A DNA stretch of 64,000 bases, taken from contig OY756147.1 of NCBI GenBank assembly GCA_963576785.1, forward strand, positions 930,001-994,000, in the 5' to 3' direction. Under the pieces are notes generated by a model. That model searched no databases, was not told the DNA's origin, and worked only from the letters and a program-made list of their open reading frames with translations. The position numbers and the translations under genes were made by a program. Shown piece after piece: positions 10,420 through 22,600 of the stretch (within the stretch, counting starts at the first letter, position 1; every line of letters starts with the position of its first letter). Source of the DNA: Chlorophyllum brunneum (taxonomy: Eukaryota; Basidiomycota; Agaricomycetes; Agaricales; Agaricaceae).

Positions 10420-11883
10420 CCCCGGAGAGGCTGCAGATGGCCTGATAGGACAGGCATATCTACCAATGTGGAGCGACTTCTGGAGGAGGAGGTTTGTCTG
10501 TTGACCCTTCTGAGAGTCATAGATATTGAAGTATACCATGGTGGTATCAGATGCCTCAGAGTTCCTCGAGATACGAAGGGGTCCCATTAATGTGAATAGG
10601 TCAGAAAATGCTGTGCATTTCATGATCTGCTCGATCTCAAAAGAGGACCAGCGAGTCTTGCCGATCCTGAAGTAGGGGATGTTGATGACCTTGAGATAGG
10701 ACTTTGACTAAGGAAGGCCAACCATAAAAATGGTTCCCTGAGGGATAGCCTTCGAGATCCACATTCTGGCAACCTCGAGGTCAGCAGGAGTGGGGACAGT
10801 GTTGGTATGCAGAGCAAAACCCCCATACTTGGCAGAGGTAGCCTCTACTCAAATATGAAGGCATGAGTCTTGGACTTGGGAGGAGAGACTTGCTCACCCA
10901 TGGCGAGAATCCTGTCCAGAGGAAGCGAAGGGAACATCTGTGCAAGCTGCACAACAGTTCCCAATGCCATAGTTGTCTTTCCCTTCCCTTTCGGTTGGGG
11001 AGCAGGCTCCTTGGCCACTACAGAGAATGTTCTCTTGTTCTCTGCCTTAACAGCTGGAGTAGAAGGGGCAGGAGGAGCCACTGGCTTGTGCTAGTAGGTC
11101 CCCTTGCCCAAGAGAGGAGATGGTCCAACCCCAGCAGAGCAAGGACCACTTGAAGGTCCCTCTGGACCAGGCATGAGAATGTCTGGATCCTGGGAGGGAG
11201 GCCCAGCCAGGGGAGGCTGGGGGACAGCTCATGCCCTTGGTACAGGAGGAGTACGAGGGGCAGGAGGAGGAGCAGTGGGAGTGGCAGGGGCCAGTCCCAT
11301 AGATGCACTCAGGATGGTACCAATGGTAGGCATTCCAAAGCCAAGTTTGACAGTGGACCATCCACTATTGTCGATAGCCTTGCACAATCAAATAATCAAT
11401 TGTGTAAGGGGATAGACTGAATTACCTGCAAGGTAGTCCAGTCGATATTCTCCACCATCTTGTTGAGGAAGGTAGAGATTAAGTCCAGCAAATCCAAGGC
11501 TGCTTTGGGGTCTCCTACAACACTTTCAACAGTGTTAAGAAGATGACAGGAGTATGGGAATAACAAGCTGGTGGAAGAGGGCACAGGGCTAGGTGCACTA
11601 GGGTAGGGCCCCGGGGGGGAGTTCTGGGTACTTCATCAAACCCACCTAACTCATCAAAGTCCCCCACAGTGGGCCCAAGCAATGGCGAGGTTGCGCATAA
11701 AGGGGTGCGTCAACTCCTCCTTCTAGTAGGAGTCCTGAGAATGTCTGGAGGTCCTCTAGTATGACTAGAATCGCATGGATGGTGGATAGGTCCTGAGGAG
11801 GAAGCCCAGATAGTATTGAGGGTGTCGGGGGACTTGGGGACATGGCGCCCAGTCCCTCCACTGAATGGGGGTTGCGATGACAT
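10420..11883 (-). pseudogene. LINE B1 ORF1, N-terminal and central part
   Basis: The start is the ATG of MSSQPPFSGGTG at 11883, the same start as LINE B9 (60095). Recognisable parts are a Pro/Ala-rich domain, the motif KRTFSVVAKEPAPQPKGKGK (near 11040-10980), TVVQLAQMFPSLPLDRIL, and then an RNA-binding-like segment up to the zinc-knuckle region, cut by the breakpoint. Several frameshifts and stops are present. It is a gag-like nucleic-acid-binding protein by family. Confidence 0.8.
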
Positions 11884-12016
11884 GCAGAATAGCCGCAGGT
11901 GTGTTCCTAGGGGGCTAGGACACCGAAACAAGCAAGGACAACAACTTTGATGATGAGAACAAGTTGTTTACACTTGTTTACTGGTGGAAGTACCAAATCA
12001 AGAAGCATTATTTCTT
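10420..12016 (-). mobile_element. LINE B1, 5' part (5' UTR and ORF1), inverted
   Basis: This is the LINE B 5' UTR (about 11884-12005) and most of ORF1, reading leftwards to the breakpoint at 10420. Its continuation is 24339-25238 on the plus strand, and the join restores the LINE B sequence seen at 54601-54640 without a missing base. The 5' end matches that of LINE B9 near 59969 (both start GCTTCTT, then a conserved stretch reading CACTTCCACCAGTAAAC or close to it). Confidence 0.85.
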
Positions 12017-12033
12017 GCTCTCTAGAACCATTC
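12017..12033. repeat. Target-site duplication of S1-LINE B chimera
   Basis: GCTCTCTAGAACCATTC at 12017-12033 and GCTCTCTAGGACCATTC at 16921-16937 differ at one base. They bracket the poly(T) at 12034 and the truncated S1 end at 16920. The 17-bp pair shows that LINE B and S1 entered together. Confidence 0.92.
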
Positions 12034-12036
12034 TTT

Positions 12037-12067
<31 letters not shown>

Positions 12068-12343
12068 GTTTAAGGTGGTGCGTGATTGCAGTCCACCTGT
12101 AACTACTATGACATGTAGGCTACAAAGAGGGTAGTATACAAAGATGGGCTCTCCCCTGGCCAAACTAGACCACCGACAGGCGGTCTGGGTGAACGGTTGC
12201 AGAAACACGCACGAACACGTGAATTCTAGACCAGATATGCAAAGCGACCCCTAGCCTCCCCTCCCTAGGGAGAGTATGCGTCAATTCACAATTAACTCCT
12301 ATACACATCAGAGACGTGGGGAGCTAGCAGGGGTCACACTGTG

Positions 12344-15300
12344 TTATCCAACTCTTACAAGCGGTGTGTTGGACTTAAACGCAAACGCTAAAGGATTGCG
12401 CTTAAGGAAAGATACCAGCTGGTCAATAGAGACCAGCAGGCCACGACGTCTCTTGTACAGAGGACAAGAGCACAAGATATGAGTGCGAGTCTCCAGAGGA
12501 GCCCCACACTCACAGCCAATAGGCTCTAGAGGATGAAACCAGGAGCGATACTTGCTGGTCGGTGTGTGCCCGAGAATGGCATGATTCGCCCTCATTGCAA
12601 TGGACGGAGAGGAAAAGGAAGGAAGCCAAGAACTCCCATAGAGGTATGTCGGCTGTAACAGTTTGTTCTTACTGTCCTTGAGAACAAGGAAGTTAGAACC
12701 GCAATAAGAGGAGTCTTGGAAGGTAACCTTCCAGGCCTTCTGGACAGTTGCTACATTGAGCTTACGCAGTGAGTCAATAGATGTCTCTGGACAATGTCCA
12801 GTGGCAACTCAAAGGTCGGTGGCAAATAAATGCACCTCCTGATGAATGGACCATTTCACCGACGACGGAATGGACCAGAAAGTGAGAGAACAGTCAGGAC
12901 GATCCCTGAACCATTCCACCAGAAGACAACACACAGCCAGAGAATGTCCCTGGCCAGAGTGTACAGACAGGTCCAGAGCTCGCTTGGCAGAGCCAATCGA
13001 GTCAGTAAAGACCACAATATGTACAGCCTCAGAAACTGCTGCAGTAGTTCCCAAAGCCATACGAATGGCAAAAAGTTCAGCATCTGGGGCTATAACCTTG
13101 CCAGCTGGGTGACGCATTGCACGAAGCAACCGTGTCCCCCTGTAAACGTGGGCAGCCGAAACTGCCTGGTAATCTCCAACCAGAGGCAGACTTGCGTCTG
13201 TCACTGTATAGACCACCTGTCTGTCCTCACGATACCCATGAAGGGTATCATTGAGCAAATCCACCTGACGACCTGTGGGGTTTCCACCGAGCGAGGCATC
13301 ATATGTTTTGAAAGTCACCTGGGCCACGTAGCGGTCCAGGAGACGAGAATCTGGCGATGCTTCGAGTGCAAACGGCTCAAATGTCTCTATTAACACTGGC
13401 AAACGAGAGTTTGCCTCTGTGACTGGCCCCTTAACCTTAACTGCCTGGGCGGGGGTCATGAGAGCGATCGATCTGGGGTGTAAAACACATTCCCCAATGT
13501 ACTGATGCCCCATAACGGAGCGAACAGGGTGATTCTCAGAAAGTGTGGCAACCCTGTGGACAGTACGGGTAGCCAGCTTCTTGAGATGAAGATGGATGGG
13601 GATGAGGCCAGCCAAGGCCTCAACTCCTCCAGTAGGGCTGGTGTGGAATGCACCAGTGATCCACAATGCAGCTTTATGCTGCATCGTGTTAAGTTGTTTC
13701 AGAAGGGCCTTGTTACAGGCACCTTCATAAAACCAGAGTCGGAACCCATACGTAGCAATAGGCACTATGCACGAGCGATAAAGGATCCTCTTCTGAGCAG
13801 GAAGAAGACCTCGTGAAGAGTTACCAAGCATGCCCATGGCCTTGACCATAGACAGAGACTTGGTAGCATAATGTCGAACGTGCTCTTTAAAAGTAAGAGC
13901 ATGATTGAAGAAAAAACCCAAGTACCTCCAGTGGGTCTTAGGGTGTAGCAGAGTGTCACCAGTATGGGGAGCATACCCCAAATCCAGCGGTGGGTTGTTG
14001 TCTCCCCGTTTACAGGAGAAATGAAAAACTTCGGACTTGTCGTGCTCGACGGCAAGCCCAAATGCAGTAGTCAAGCGATAAATAATCTGGTACGCCTGCT
14101 TGAGGCACACCAAATTAGGCTCCCAAGTTTTAGCTTGGGCGATGGCAAGGCTATCATCAACATATGAGAGCAAGGTACTCCCAAGGGCAGTCGCCTCCCT
14201 ATCATAAAGCTTCATGAAGGGGGCAAGATAGAGGCTGGAGAGGACAGGAGAGAGCAAAGAGCCCTGACCGACCCCAATGTCTGCCTGCCTGAGATCAGAC
14301 TTGTGGTCCCCCCACGCATACTGCGTAGAGCGGCCAACCAAATAAGAGGCAAAAAATCTACCCACACAGGGGTCGAATCCTTGCTTCCGTAGAATTGCCA
14401 ACAACATAGAGTGGTTGAGCGAAGGAAAGAACTGAGCAATGTCAAAAGTGACAACACTAGTCTTGAGGCCCCTGGCCCACCCCGCATGAACGATATGGGT
14501 TAGGAGCATCCCAGCATCATCAGTGGACCTCTGACGGATACCACCGAGCTGATTTGGATGAAAAACTCCATGTTTGACGGAGTCAAATTGGAGGCGATTC
14601 GAGATCATTTTCTTGATAAGTTTACCAAAGGTGTTCAGGAGCACAATGGGCCTGAACGCCTTGGACGTTGAGTAGGACGGCTTGCCCGGCTTCGGTATAA
14701 TAACTGACAAGCTTTCCTTGAAATGGGATGGCCAATGACCCACACGCATGCAGGCATTAGCTATTCTGATGAATAGCCGAAGGCCATCAGGGTCTTTGGT
14801 GATCTCTTTGAGGTGGGTCCACGTTACATGGTCCGGCCCTGGGGCAGACACACCTGAGCATGCACTGAGGGCATCCATCAGCTCTAAGGCTGAAAAATGG
14901 ACCCACTCCCTAGCTAGAAGGCTTGGCAGTGGATCAAGAACGGAAATATCCACAGCTCAGCCAGAAGCAGAGTTGTAGGTATTGTGGAGTGCGTCCCAGA
15001 GATCCAGGAGCACATGACATGGCTCTCTATTGTACTGGATAGCCTCGCAAGGTAGAAGCTTCCGCTTTTGGACCCATTCCATAAGGTCCCACGGTTGCTT
15101 GTTAGTAGAAGCAATCTCCTCAATGTGAGCATCAAAGAAGTTGCACTTAGTGCGCTTCTTAGCACGTCTAAAAGTAGAGTAGTCATCGTGAGAACAAGTC
15201 TCACGATATCTCCCAAAGGTTTCACGGCATTCCTGGTTCCACCAGGGTTTAGAGTGGCAAGTGATCATGACGTCCACTGCATGGGCTTCCCATGCAGTGG

Positions 15301-16216
15301 AAAAGGCCTCCGCCATGGCATGGACCGCAGCTTTGACCTCATCAGTAGTAGTAGGTTCCGGAAGTCTAGCTACTTTATGGAGGTCCCAGATAACATCAGT
15401 GAGGAAGAGCGCTACCTCCTCGCCACCATCATGCGGCAGGGTTCTCCTGTGAGTCTCCACTAATGTGGGAGTGACTGGAAGCATCAAGACTAGTGGAACG
15501 TGGTCTGACGGACCCCTAAGGGAGTAATCCAACCTGGGCCTATGGGCAATAGACAGGTCTGATGGAACAAATACCAGATCAATGACCGAAGGTCGGAGAT
15601 CCTCATTGTGTGAAATATGAGTAGGCCCAAGCTCGACCAGAAGGGCGAGGTCTAGACCAATGTCTGTCCCGATGGAGATCAGAGACTGCAAGGTACCTGA
15701 GTGGGAGCCATAATTAGGGTCCCACAACTCGGAATGGCAATTAAAATCGCTGCCCATGTAGATATGCTTGGGCAAAGTAGTGGCCCAGTCCAAAAGGAAC
15801 CAAATCATACTGTGCTCTGAATCGGAGTAGACATTCATGAGATTCAGGATCTCGCCCCCCAAAAAGAGGGAGAGAACCATGATGTCATGGTGATCAATGA
15901 GATCTGTCCAATAGGACAGTCTCAGAGAAGCCAACCGGTTATGGACAAATGTCATAACCTGTGGGTCAGAGCCAGGCTCCAGGGCCCGAACCATGCACAG
16001 CCACTCGGGGTGCTTGGGGGCGCCAACAACGTCGTCTCCCTCGACAGAAGTTGTGGAGGGAGCGGATCTAATGAACTGCCAGGGAGGTTCCTGAATAAAG
16101 AGAACATCAAAGTGATCTTTGAGGTCCTCAAGTAATGTGTCCAATAAATCATAATTTTTGTTAAGATTCTGTTGGTACAATCGGATACTACGTAGTTCTA
16201 GAGGTCGCCTATTCAT
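12344..16216 (-). pseudogene. LINE B2 ORF2 (EN-RT-RNase H), near-intact
   Basis: From the ATG of MNRRPLEL at 16216 to GVG-TAA at 12344 the pieces lie in one frame, about 1,290 codons. I found two in-frame stops, a TGA at 14957-14959 and a TGA at 12809-12811; a short stretch after 12809 I did not check codon by codon. Endonuclease: QEPPWQFI, NVYSDSEH, GSDFNCHSELWDP, PSDHVPLVL. RT: FDIAQFFPSLN (motif A), GVGQGSLLSPVLSSLY (motif B) and the intact catalytic box SYVDDS. RNase H: VTDASLP, DAELFAIRMALG, VFTDSIGSAK. C-terminal finger: CECGAPLETRTHILCSC. It is the best preserved LINE B polymerase in the window. Confidence 0.93.
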
Positions 16217-16238
16217 TGGCAAGCTGTAGAGTCCCATC

Positions 16239-16920
16239 TACGGAGCCCCTTGAGGGGTCTCTTACCACCAGCCTTAGCCAATGGTGATGTGGAATCAACT
16301 TGAGCTGGAACCTGGCTATTTTTCCTGTACCAGGCCAACCAATGTAGGATTTAGTCCTCTCGAGCCAGGTGAGCATTCTCTGATAACCAGCAGCTTTTTT
16401 CAGCATGCCCCGGTACATCACCTGTTATGGCCCACAACTTCACCCAGGCGCTACCCCAGAGTTGCTTCCCGTTCCTCAGCAGCCAGTTTGGTATGCCTTA
16501 TGGCCCAGATCCCCGTGCTTAACTGTCTGAGATCTACACCTTGCAGACACCACTACCAGATTGGTCCTGAGGTTATTTTAAGCCAACTTAGTCAGCATCC
16601 TCAATCTGGAGATTGGGTTATGTCTACTAACTACCGGAACTATGCCAAAGTGGACCGGGAGGGGTATTCTATCTCGGCGGCTTTTTTCAGCACGCCCCGA
16701 GTCGGACTGTTATCACAACATTCCCCTTCTTATAATGCCCTATCTCCAGCAGTGGCTTAGGTAATCCTCCCAAGTTAGGCCCCAGCATTAGGGCACCACC
16801 ACCTTTGGCCAATATTGGACTTGGGCGATGCACACAGCTGGGTCACACCGTGACAGTGTGATGTCACTATGTGACTTGCTATGTGGCTGGGTGTGACAAC
16901 TCCCATGCTAGCCTGTGACA
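16239..16920 (-). mobile_element. S1 non-coding element, 5'-truncated
   Basis: About 680 bases match the S1 copies at 32714-33590 and 50871-51472 but lack the tRNA-like head. It contains two copies of the core motif GCTGAAAAAAGC (antisense, near 16390-16405 and 16680-16700), about 286 bases apart. Its 3' end (16239 side) is joined directly to LINE B2 upstream of ORF2. No open frame looks selected. Confidence 0.85.
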
Positions 16921-16937
16921 GCTCTCTAGGACCATTC

Positions 16938-16968
16938 AACAGTCCCACTGCATACTATCTTTATCAGA
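16938..16968. other. Short unassigned sequence
   Basis: About 31 bases between the right copy of the 17-bp target duplication and LINE A3. They match none of the elements here. In the pre-inversion order they lay between the LINE A3 end and the LINE B1 5' end, so they may be a remnant of the older locus. Confidence 0.5.
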
Positions 16969-19213
16969 ACATGCTCCTGAAAGTTCAAAGATTGAAGAGA
17001 ACAATGTACACTCCCTTGAGAGTATCCAAGTTCTTGTCCCAGGTTTTGGCCTGGGCAATGATGGTTCCATTGTCAACATATGACAGCAGAGTACTGTCAG
17101 GGGCAGTAACCTGCAGGTCAAAAACCCTCATAAGAGGGGCAATGTAGAGGCCTGAAAGGACAGAGGACATAGCAGAGCCCTGTCCAATACCCACATCTGC
17201 ACCCCTGAGGTCTGAGGCAAAGCCATTCCATGTATAAACTGTGGAGCGGCCTACCAAGTAAGAAGCAAAAAAGGTTTGCATGTTAAGTGGGAAGCTCTGC
17301 TTGGCAAGTATGGCCATGAGCATATCATGGTTCTGTTAGAGTTGACCAGCTATCTCATCTTATCAGAGCTTGTCTAGTGTTATCTTATCTTATCTGGTTC
17401 ATCTCATCTTATCCTAGATAGCCTTAGATAGTTAGTCACATGATTTGGTAGTGCACAGACTACCCTCTGTACATATATAAGGAGCATCCCAGCTCTCCCA
17501 AATATCAATCCTTTACCCATTATGTGACAGTGTTAGTGTCTGTGTCAGTATCTGAGTGTTTGCTCTCATCTCTCTTTATCATCCTCTTTTGTGTTGCCTC
17601 TACCCTTGCTATCCCCTTCTGTGTTCCCACCTTTAACAGGTTCAAGGAAGGGAAGAACTGAGCAATGTTGAAAGTGACCACACTTGTCTTGAGACCTTTA
17701 GCCCACCCAGCATGAACCAGGTGGGTAAGGAACAGCCCAGCATCCTCAGTGGAATGTTGGTGAATGCCTCCAAGTTGATGGGAGTGAAAGATGTCATGCT
17801 TAATGGCATCAAACTGGATTCAGTTGGAAAGCATCTTCTCAACCAATTTACCATGGGTATTTAGGAGAATGATAGGCCTGAATGCCTTGGGAGTGGAGTA
17901 GAAGGGCTTTCCCGGTTTTAGAATAATAACCAAGAGCAACTCCTTGAAGCTGTGAGGCTAGTGACCCATATAAGGTAGGTATTGGCTAAGTGTAGGAACA
18001 CCATCAAGCAATCTTCATTAATGATAATATACTTGAGGTAGGACCATGTAACATGGTCCAGCTCCAGAAAAGACATATTAGAGCAAGATACCAAGGCCTT
18101 TGTGAGCTCCAATACTGAGAAAGGGGCCCAGGGTCAATAACAGATGTGTCCACACTGCTGATTAGCAGCAGAGTTGTATGTCAAGTGGAGGGCATCCCAA
18201 AGAGAGTCCATTCCATGACAAGGCTGTCCATTAAATTGGATAGCCTCATAGGGAGGTAACTTGCAAGCCTTGACCCACTCCATTAGGTCCCAGAGCTGCT
18301 TGTTAGTAGAAGTGATCTCCTTAATCTTGGAATCAAAGACCTGATGCTTGGCTGCTGTACAAGCATGTCTGAAGTCCCCCCAGTCACTATGGCTCCAGGA
18401 GCCCTGGTATCTGGAGAAAGTGGTAGTGTATGCCTTGTCCCACCAGAGACAAGTGCAGTGAGTAATCCAGATCTCTTTCAAGTGGTGGGTCCACACATCA
18501 GAGAAGGCTTCCACCACAGCCTGGGCCAAGGCATTCACCTGTTCCAGAGATTCTGGAGAGAGATGATCATGAAGATCAGTCACCTCATTGATTGTCTTTC
18601 AATTTCTCAAGCAGCATATCAACATAGACATAAGATTTCATGACATTAAAACTAAATACCCTAAGGCCCTCCAGACAATCCAGGTTGTTCCTGGACATAA
18701 GGGGGGTTATGAGGGGGGATAGGAGAGCAATGATGCCTATCATGCACCTCTCAATAACAGGCTGTCAGCCAGGCCTGGTCATGGTTGTGATTCCACAAAG
18801 CACACTTCCTGGAATCAGCAGGATACTCCTTCTTGCAGTTGCGGCAATGGAGAGGATGCAGGCATGGTTGACTAGTGGGGATAGCAGGAACCAGAGGCAT
18901 AGCCTTTGGTTTCCCCTTACAACACTGTGCAAAAGTATGGTGGTTGGCATGGGAGTGAGGACTACTGTAGTCAGGACATGCAGGGCCATCAGCCTTGCAC
19001 CAGGAAGAGATGTGGCCCCACTTATAACAGTGGGTGCACAGTGACTCATTATGGGAAGAGTTGGCAGAGAGTATTATATACTGCTTTTTCCCAAACATGA
19101 TCTTCTTGTTCAGAAGACTGAGGGCTCAGGTACTCCTCATAGAGTCCCAGATGTCAAAGAATGCCATATAAGAGTTGGACATTTTGGAGTTATGCACCAA
19201 CCTTGGTGGACCC
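16969..19213 (-). pseudogene. LINE A3, remainder of split copy (ORF1 end, EN, RT)
   Basis: Reading leftwards from 19213: ORF1 resumes right after GPPR, with knuckles (CTHCYKWGHISSWC, CRNCKKEYPADSRKC). The ORF1/ORF2 junction is near 18700. The endonuclease start is cut by a deletion of several hundred bases near 18592. RT then runs to about 16983 (DHVTWSYLKYI, QLGGIHQ-type pieces, GIGQGSAMSSVLSGLY, YVDNG). A solo LTR interrupts it at 17334-17638, and a further internal deletion near 16990 joins two RT segments. Frames are broken throughout. Confidence 0.87.
17334..17638 (+). mobile_element. Solo LTR, 305 bp
   Basis: It begins TGTTAGAG and ends TTTAACA, with an exact 5-bp target duplication GGTTC (17329-17333 and 17639-17643). 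A TATATAAGG box lies at 17474-17482. Upstream is a run of ATCTTATC repeats. Downstream is a TGTGTC/TCTCTTT-rich tract. Removing it restores LINE A RT. The 5-bp duplication and TG...CA ends fit an LTR retrotransposon, and the family is shared with 7486-7659. No internal coding part of this family is seen, though a Copia RT scrap exists at 31608-31873. Confidence 0.92.
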
Positions 19214-19429
19214 TTTTTTTTTTTTTTTTTTAAATCAACAATTTATATAGTGGTGCTCGATTGCAGTCCACAAGTACATAGTACAAAGGCAGAACATACA
19301 GAATGTTTGGAGCAGAGAGAGTAAACTATTTGTAAATTAACCCCACGAGACTCGATGACATCTAGCGTGTACACTAGAGAGATGTTTGATACCTAGGTTG
19401 AACTGCAAGAAAAGGAAAGGAAGGAAGTT

Positions 19430-19455
19430 GGAGAGAGAGAGAGTGAGAGAGAGAA
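19430..19455 (-). repeat. GA/CT microsatellite in LINE C 3' UTR
   Basis: A run of GAGAGA units, also present in LINE C2 near 28195-28210. It is therefore part of the element rather than a local expansion. Confidence 0.8.
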
Positions 19456-19672
19456 ATTGATAGAAAAGGAAAACTATCTACCCTTGAATACAAGGGAGAA
19501 CACCAAATGGTACTAGCATATGGAGGGGCATTTTGCCCAGACACCACGGGAATGATGGAAGTCAAAAGAAATCTACATAGAATAGTAGACGAGCAGGGAA
19601 GAGAGAGAGAGAGAAATGGAAGTGAAGTCCATAACCAGGAGAGCACCAGAAAAATATAAGAGAAGAAAGGAC

Positions 19673-22600
19673 TCACGCGGGCATGGACCCGAACCTCAGG
19701 AGGACTTGGCGACAATGTAACAGTGGTATTGAGCCAACACAGATATGAGGGCAATCAGGTTCCGGCGGGAAGCTGAATGCAGATGGATTTTGTCGCAAGA
19801 AGTTGACGAGTATTTTGATGGTAGTGACTCCGAAGTGATGGTCAAAGTGTTGACAGCAGTAGAGGATATGTGACCTGGTCTGGACCAGTTGGTTGCCACA
19901 GTGATGGCAAGCTAGATCCTTGTTGGGGAAGAACCGGAGTCGGTATTCACCAATTGGGACATGGCATAGGATGGTGCGACATGCTCTTGCAAAGAGCTGT
20001 GATTGGTATCTGCATTCTCGCATCCAAGGACCGGATTTGAGGTGCGATGGTAAGGTGGAGGCCCCGTTCACTCTCATCAGGAGATGGAGGAAGGAGCTAC
20101 TGCTGTAGCTCTTGAATCCAAACATGGCTTGCTATGTATGGATGGAACATTCAGCGGACTTCTTGCAAAGGTAGTCGATGGAATTGGGGGCTTGGTGATT
20201 CTCACCCCAGTTAGGCCAGGCTACTGTTTGGATCCAGTCATGCGTAGCTTTCTGGATCCTGTACTTGCACTTCGATGGGGTATAATAGAAGGAGAGGCAG
20301 TGTCAGTTGGACTTGTTGAACCAAGTCAGGAGCGCCTTTGACGTGCGTATGGATTGTTGCTGACAGGAGTGTGGTGAGTAGTCAAGTAGGAGCCAGGAGG
20401 CCATGAGAGAGTCAGTGAAAACATGAATGTGTTCGACCTGCTCATAGTTGTTGGTGGCGAGTACCTTGGTGATCCCCAAGCACTGTGCAACCAGTTCAGT
20501 GTCAGTAGACATCATTCCTCCAAGCCTCTTCATGATAGAGCTCCCTCTGTCCAGATGTCAAATGGTAGCTGCAGCTGTAAACTGGCCAGCAAGCGGGTTA
20601 GGATTGGGGTGGACTGAGCCGTCTGTGCCGATGATGATGACCTTGTGGTCCGTCGTTGCATTCTTCATTACATTGTCCCATAGTTCTTTCGAGAGATGGA
20701 GATCATCCCGGTTGAACCCTATGAAAGATACATTAGCATGAAACAGGTCTAGTAACTTACGTCCGGGCCAGAGAGTCTTAGAAAAAGAGTTGAAAGATTC
20801 TATATAGCAAGTCTCGGGGGTGGGGCAGGAAACGTCCATTACAGCTCCAAGCATCTTCTTCTTCTGAATCTCCATGAAATTCCTGATGTGAAGTCGGTGG
20901 GGGGAAGAGTGAAACTCTTTCATCAATCTTGCCAGTGCATGTTCATCATCCAGTGTATGAAGCCTCGACGTCTGTTGTTCAGCCAACTTTCGGAGATGGA
21001 GTTTGATGGGCATGAGACCGGCAAGGGACTCAACACTGCCGGTAGGGGATGTGCAAAAGGCCCTGGTAATCCAGAGGGCCGCACATCGCTGCATCTTGCT
21101 GAGGATTTTGCAAGTCCCCTTCATCTGGGACTTGTTGTGAAACCAAAGTCGGTTTCCATATGTCGTGACCGGCACAACACACAAATGGTACAAGAGTCTC
21201 TTGTTGCTAGGAGACAATCCTCGCACGGAGTTCCCTAGCATCTTCATTGCCTTGATTGACAATATCGCCTTGGCAGAGTAGAAGCGGACATGTTCCTTGA
21301 AGGTCAATGTCCTATCAAAGTAGAAGCCAAGATATCGCCAGTGGGTCTTCGGCTTAAGGGGTGTATGGCCTGTGAATGGAGGGGAACCCAAGTTGATAGA
21401 GGGATTGGAGTCTTGCCTGGCACGGGTGAAGTGGAAAACCTCGGACTTTGCATGCTCGATCACTAAGCCAAAATCATTCAGGAGCCACTCCATCTCGCAG
21501 TACATGTGCTGTAGTATCTCAACGTTCTTTTCGAGGGACGGGGATTGCACGATGAGGGTGCCATCGTCCACGAAGGACAGGATGTTGAAGTCCCATTTGT
21601 CTTGGTGTTCCTCCATGCGGGCGTCGAATATTCGAAGGAGGGGGGTGAGGTAGAGAGTGGAGAGAATAGGACTAAGGATAGAGCCCTGTCCTACCCCCAC
21701 TGCCACATTGTATTCCGGGGAGTTCTCATTGTTCCATTGGTATATGGTGTGGCAACCTTTAAGGTAGTTGTTGAAGAACACCACAATTTGGGGGGGAAGC
21801 CTTGCCAATGGAGTATGTCGGTGAGGAGGCCGTGATTGAGGGAGGGGAAGAATTGGGTGACGTCGAATGCAAGCACTGATGTTTTCTTCTTCTTTGTCCA
21901 AGCTCCCCAGATGATGTGAGTCAGGAATAAGCCCGTGTCCTCTGTGGATTGTTGACAGATGGCTCCCAATTGGTGAGAGTGGAGGACTTTGAACTTCACC
22001 GCCTCGAACTGAAGTCTCTTAGCTAGCATCTTCTCGATTAGCTTGCCCAGAGTATTGAGTAGGACGATCAGATGGAATGCCTTTGGAGTGGAGTAGTTGG
22101 GCTTGTTCGGTTTGGGAATAATCACCAATATCGACATTTTGAAGTGCGAAGGCCAGTGACCAAAGGCCAGGCATGCTCGGCTGGTGTTGAGGAATAGATC
22201 AGCGCAGGTATTGTTCGAGGCGATCTGTTTGAGATGGGACCAAGAGAGTCGGTCGGGGCCGGGGGCAGAAGAATTCAAGGTGTCCTTGAGCGATTCCCTC
22301 ATCTCTAGGAGAGAGAAATCGACCCAAGTCCTATTCTCCATGCCAATCAGGGCCAGTAACTCATCGAGGACAGCCACATTAGTTGGTCTGTCTTGAGCCA
22401 AGTTGTAGTGTTGGCTGAGTGCCGTCCATAGGCTGTCCATGGTGAGACAGGGCTGACCATTATGGCGAATGGCTTCAGTGGCCGGGAGAGCGCATGTCTT
22501 GACCCACGGCATCAAGTTCCATGGGCGTTGGTTGTCAACTGAGATTTCTTGGATCTTCTTGTCAAAGTATGCTCTTTTTGTCTTCCTCGTAGTCTTGCAA

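Larger units (their letters stand above)
12034..16920 (-). mobile_element. Chimeric retroelement: S1 fused to LINE B (B2)
   Basis: Reading leftwards from 16920: a 5'-truncated S1 (16920-16239), then LINE B from just before ORF2 through the 3' UTR, then an A-tract (poly(T) 12057-12034). A 17-bp target duplication encloses the whole. LINE B therefore lacks its own 5' UTR and ORF1 and begins where the S1 3' end (GGGGCTCC then GTAG) is attached. This is the expected product when reverse transcriptase leaves LINE RNA and continues on S1 RNA. Confidence 0.9.

Noticed and set aside
19214..19231. Poly(T) tracts as Pol III terminators
   Set aside because: Each long poly(T) is the antisense A-tail of a minus-strand LINE, followed by that family's 3' UTR.
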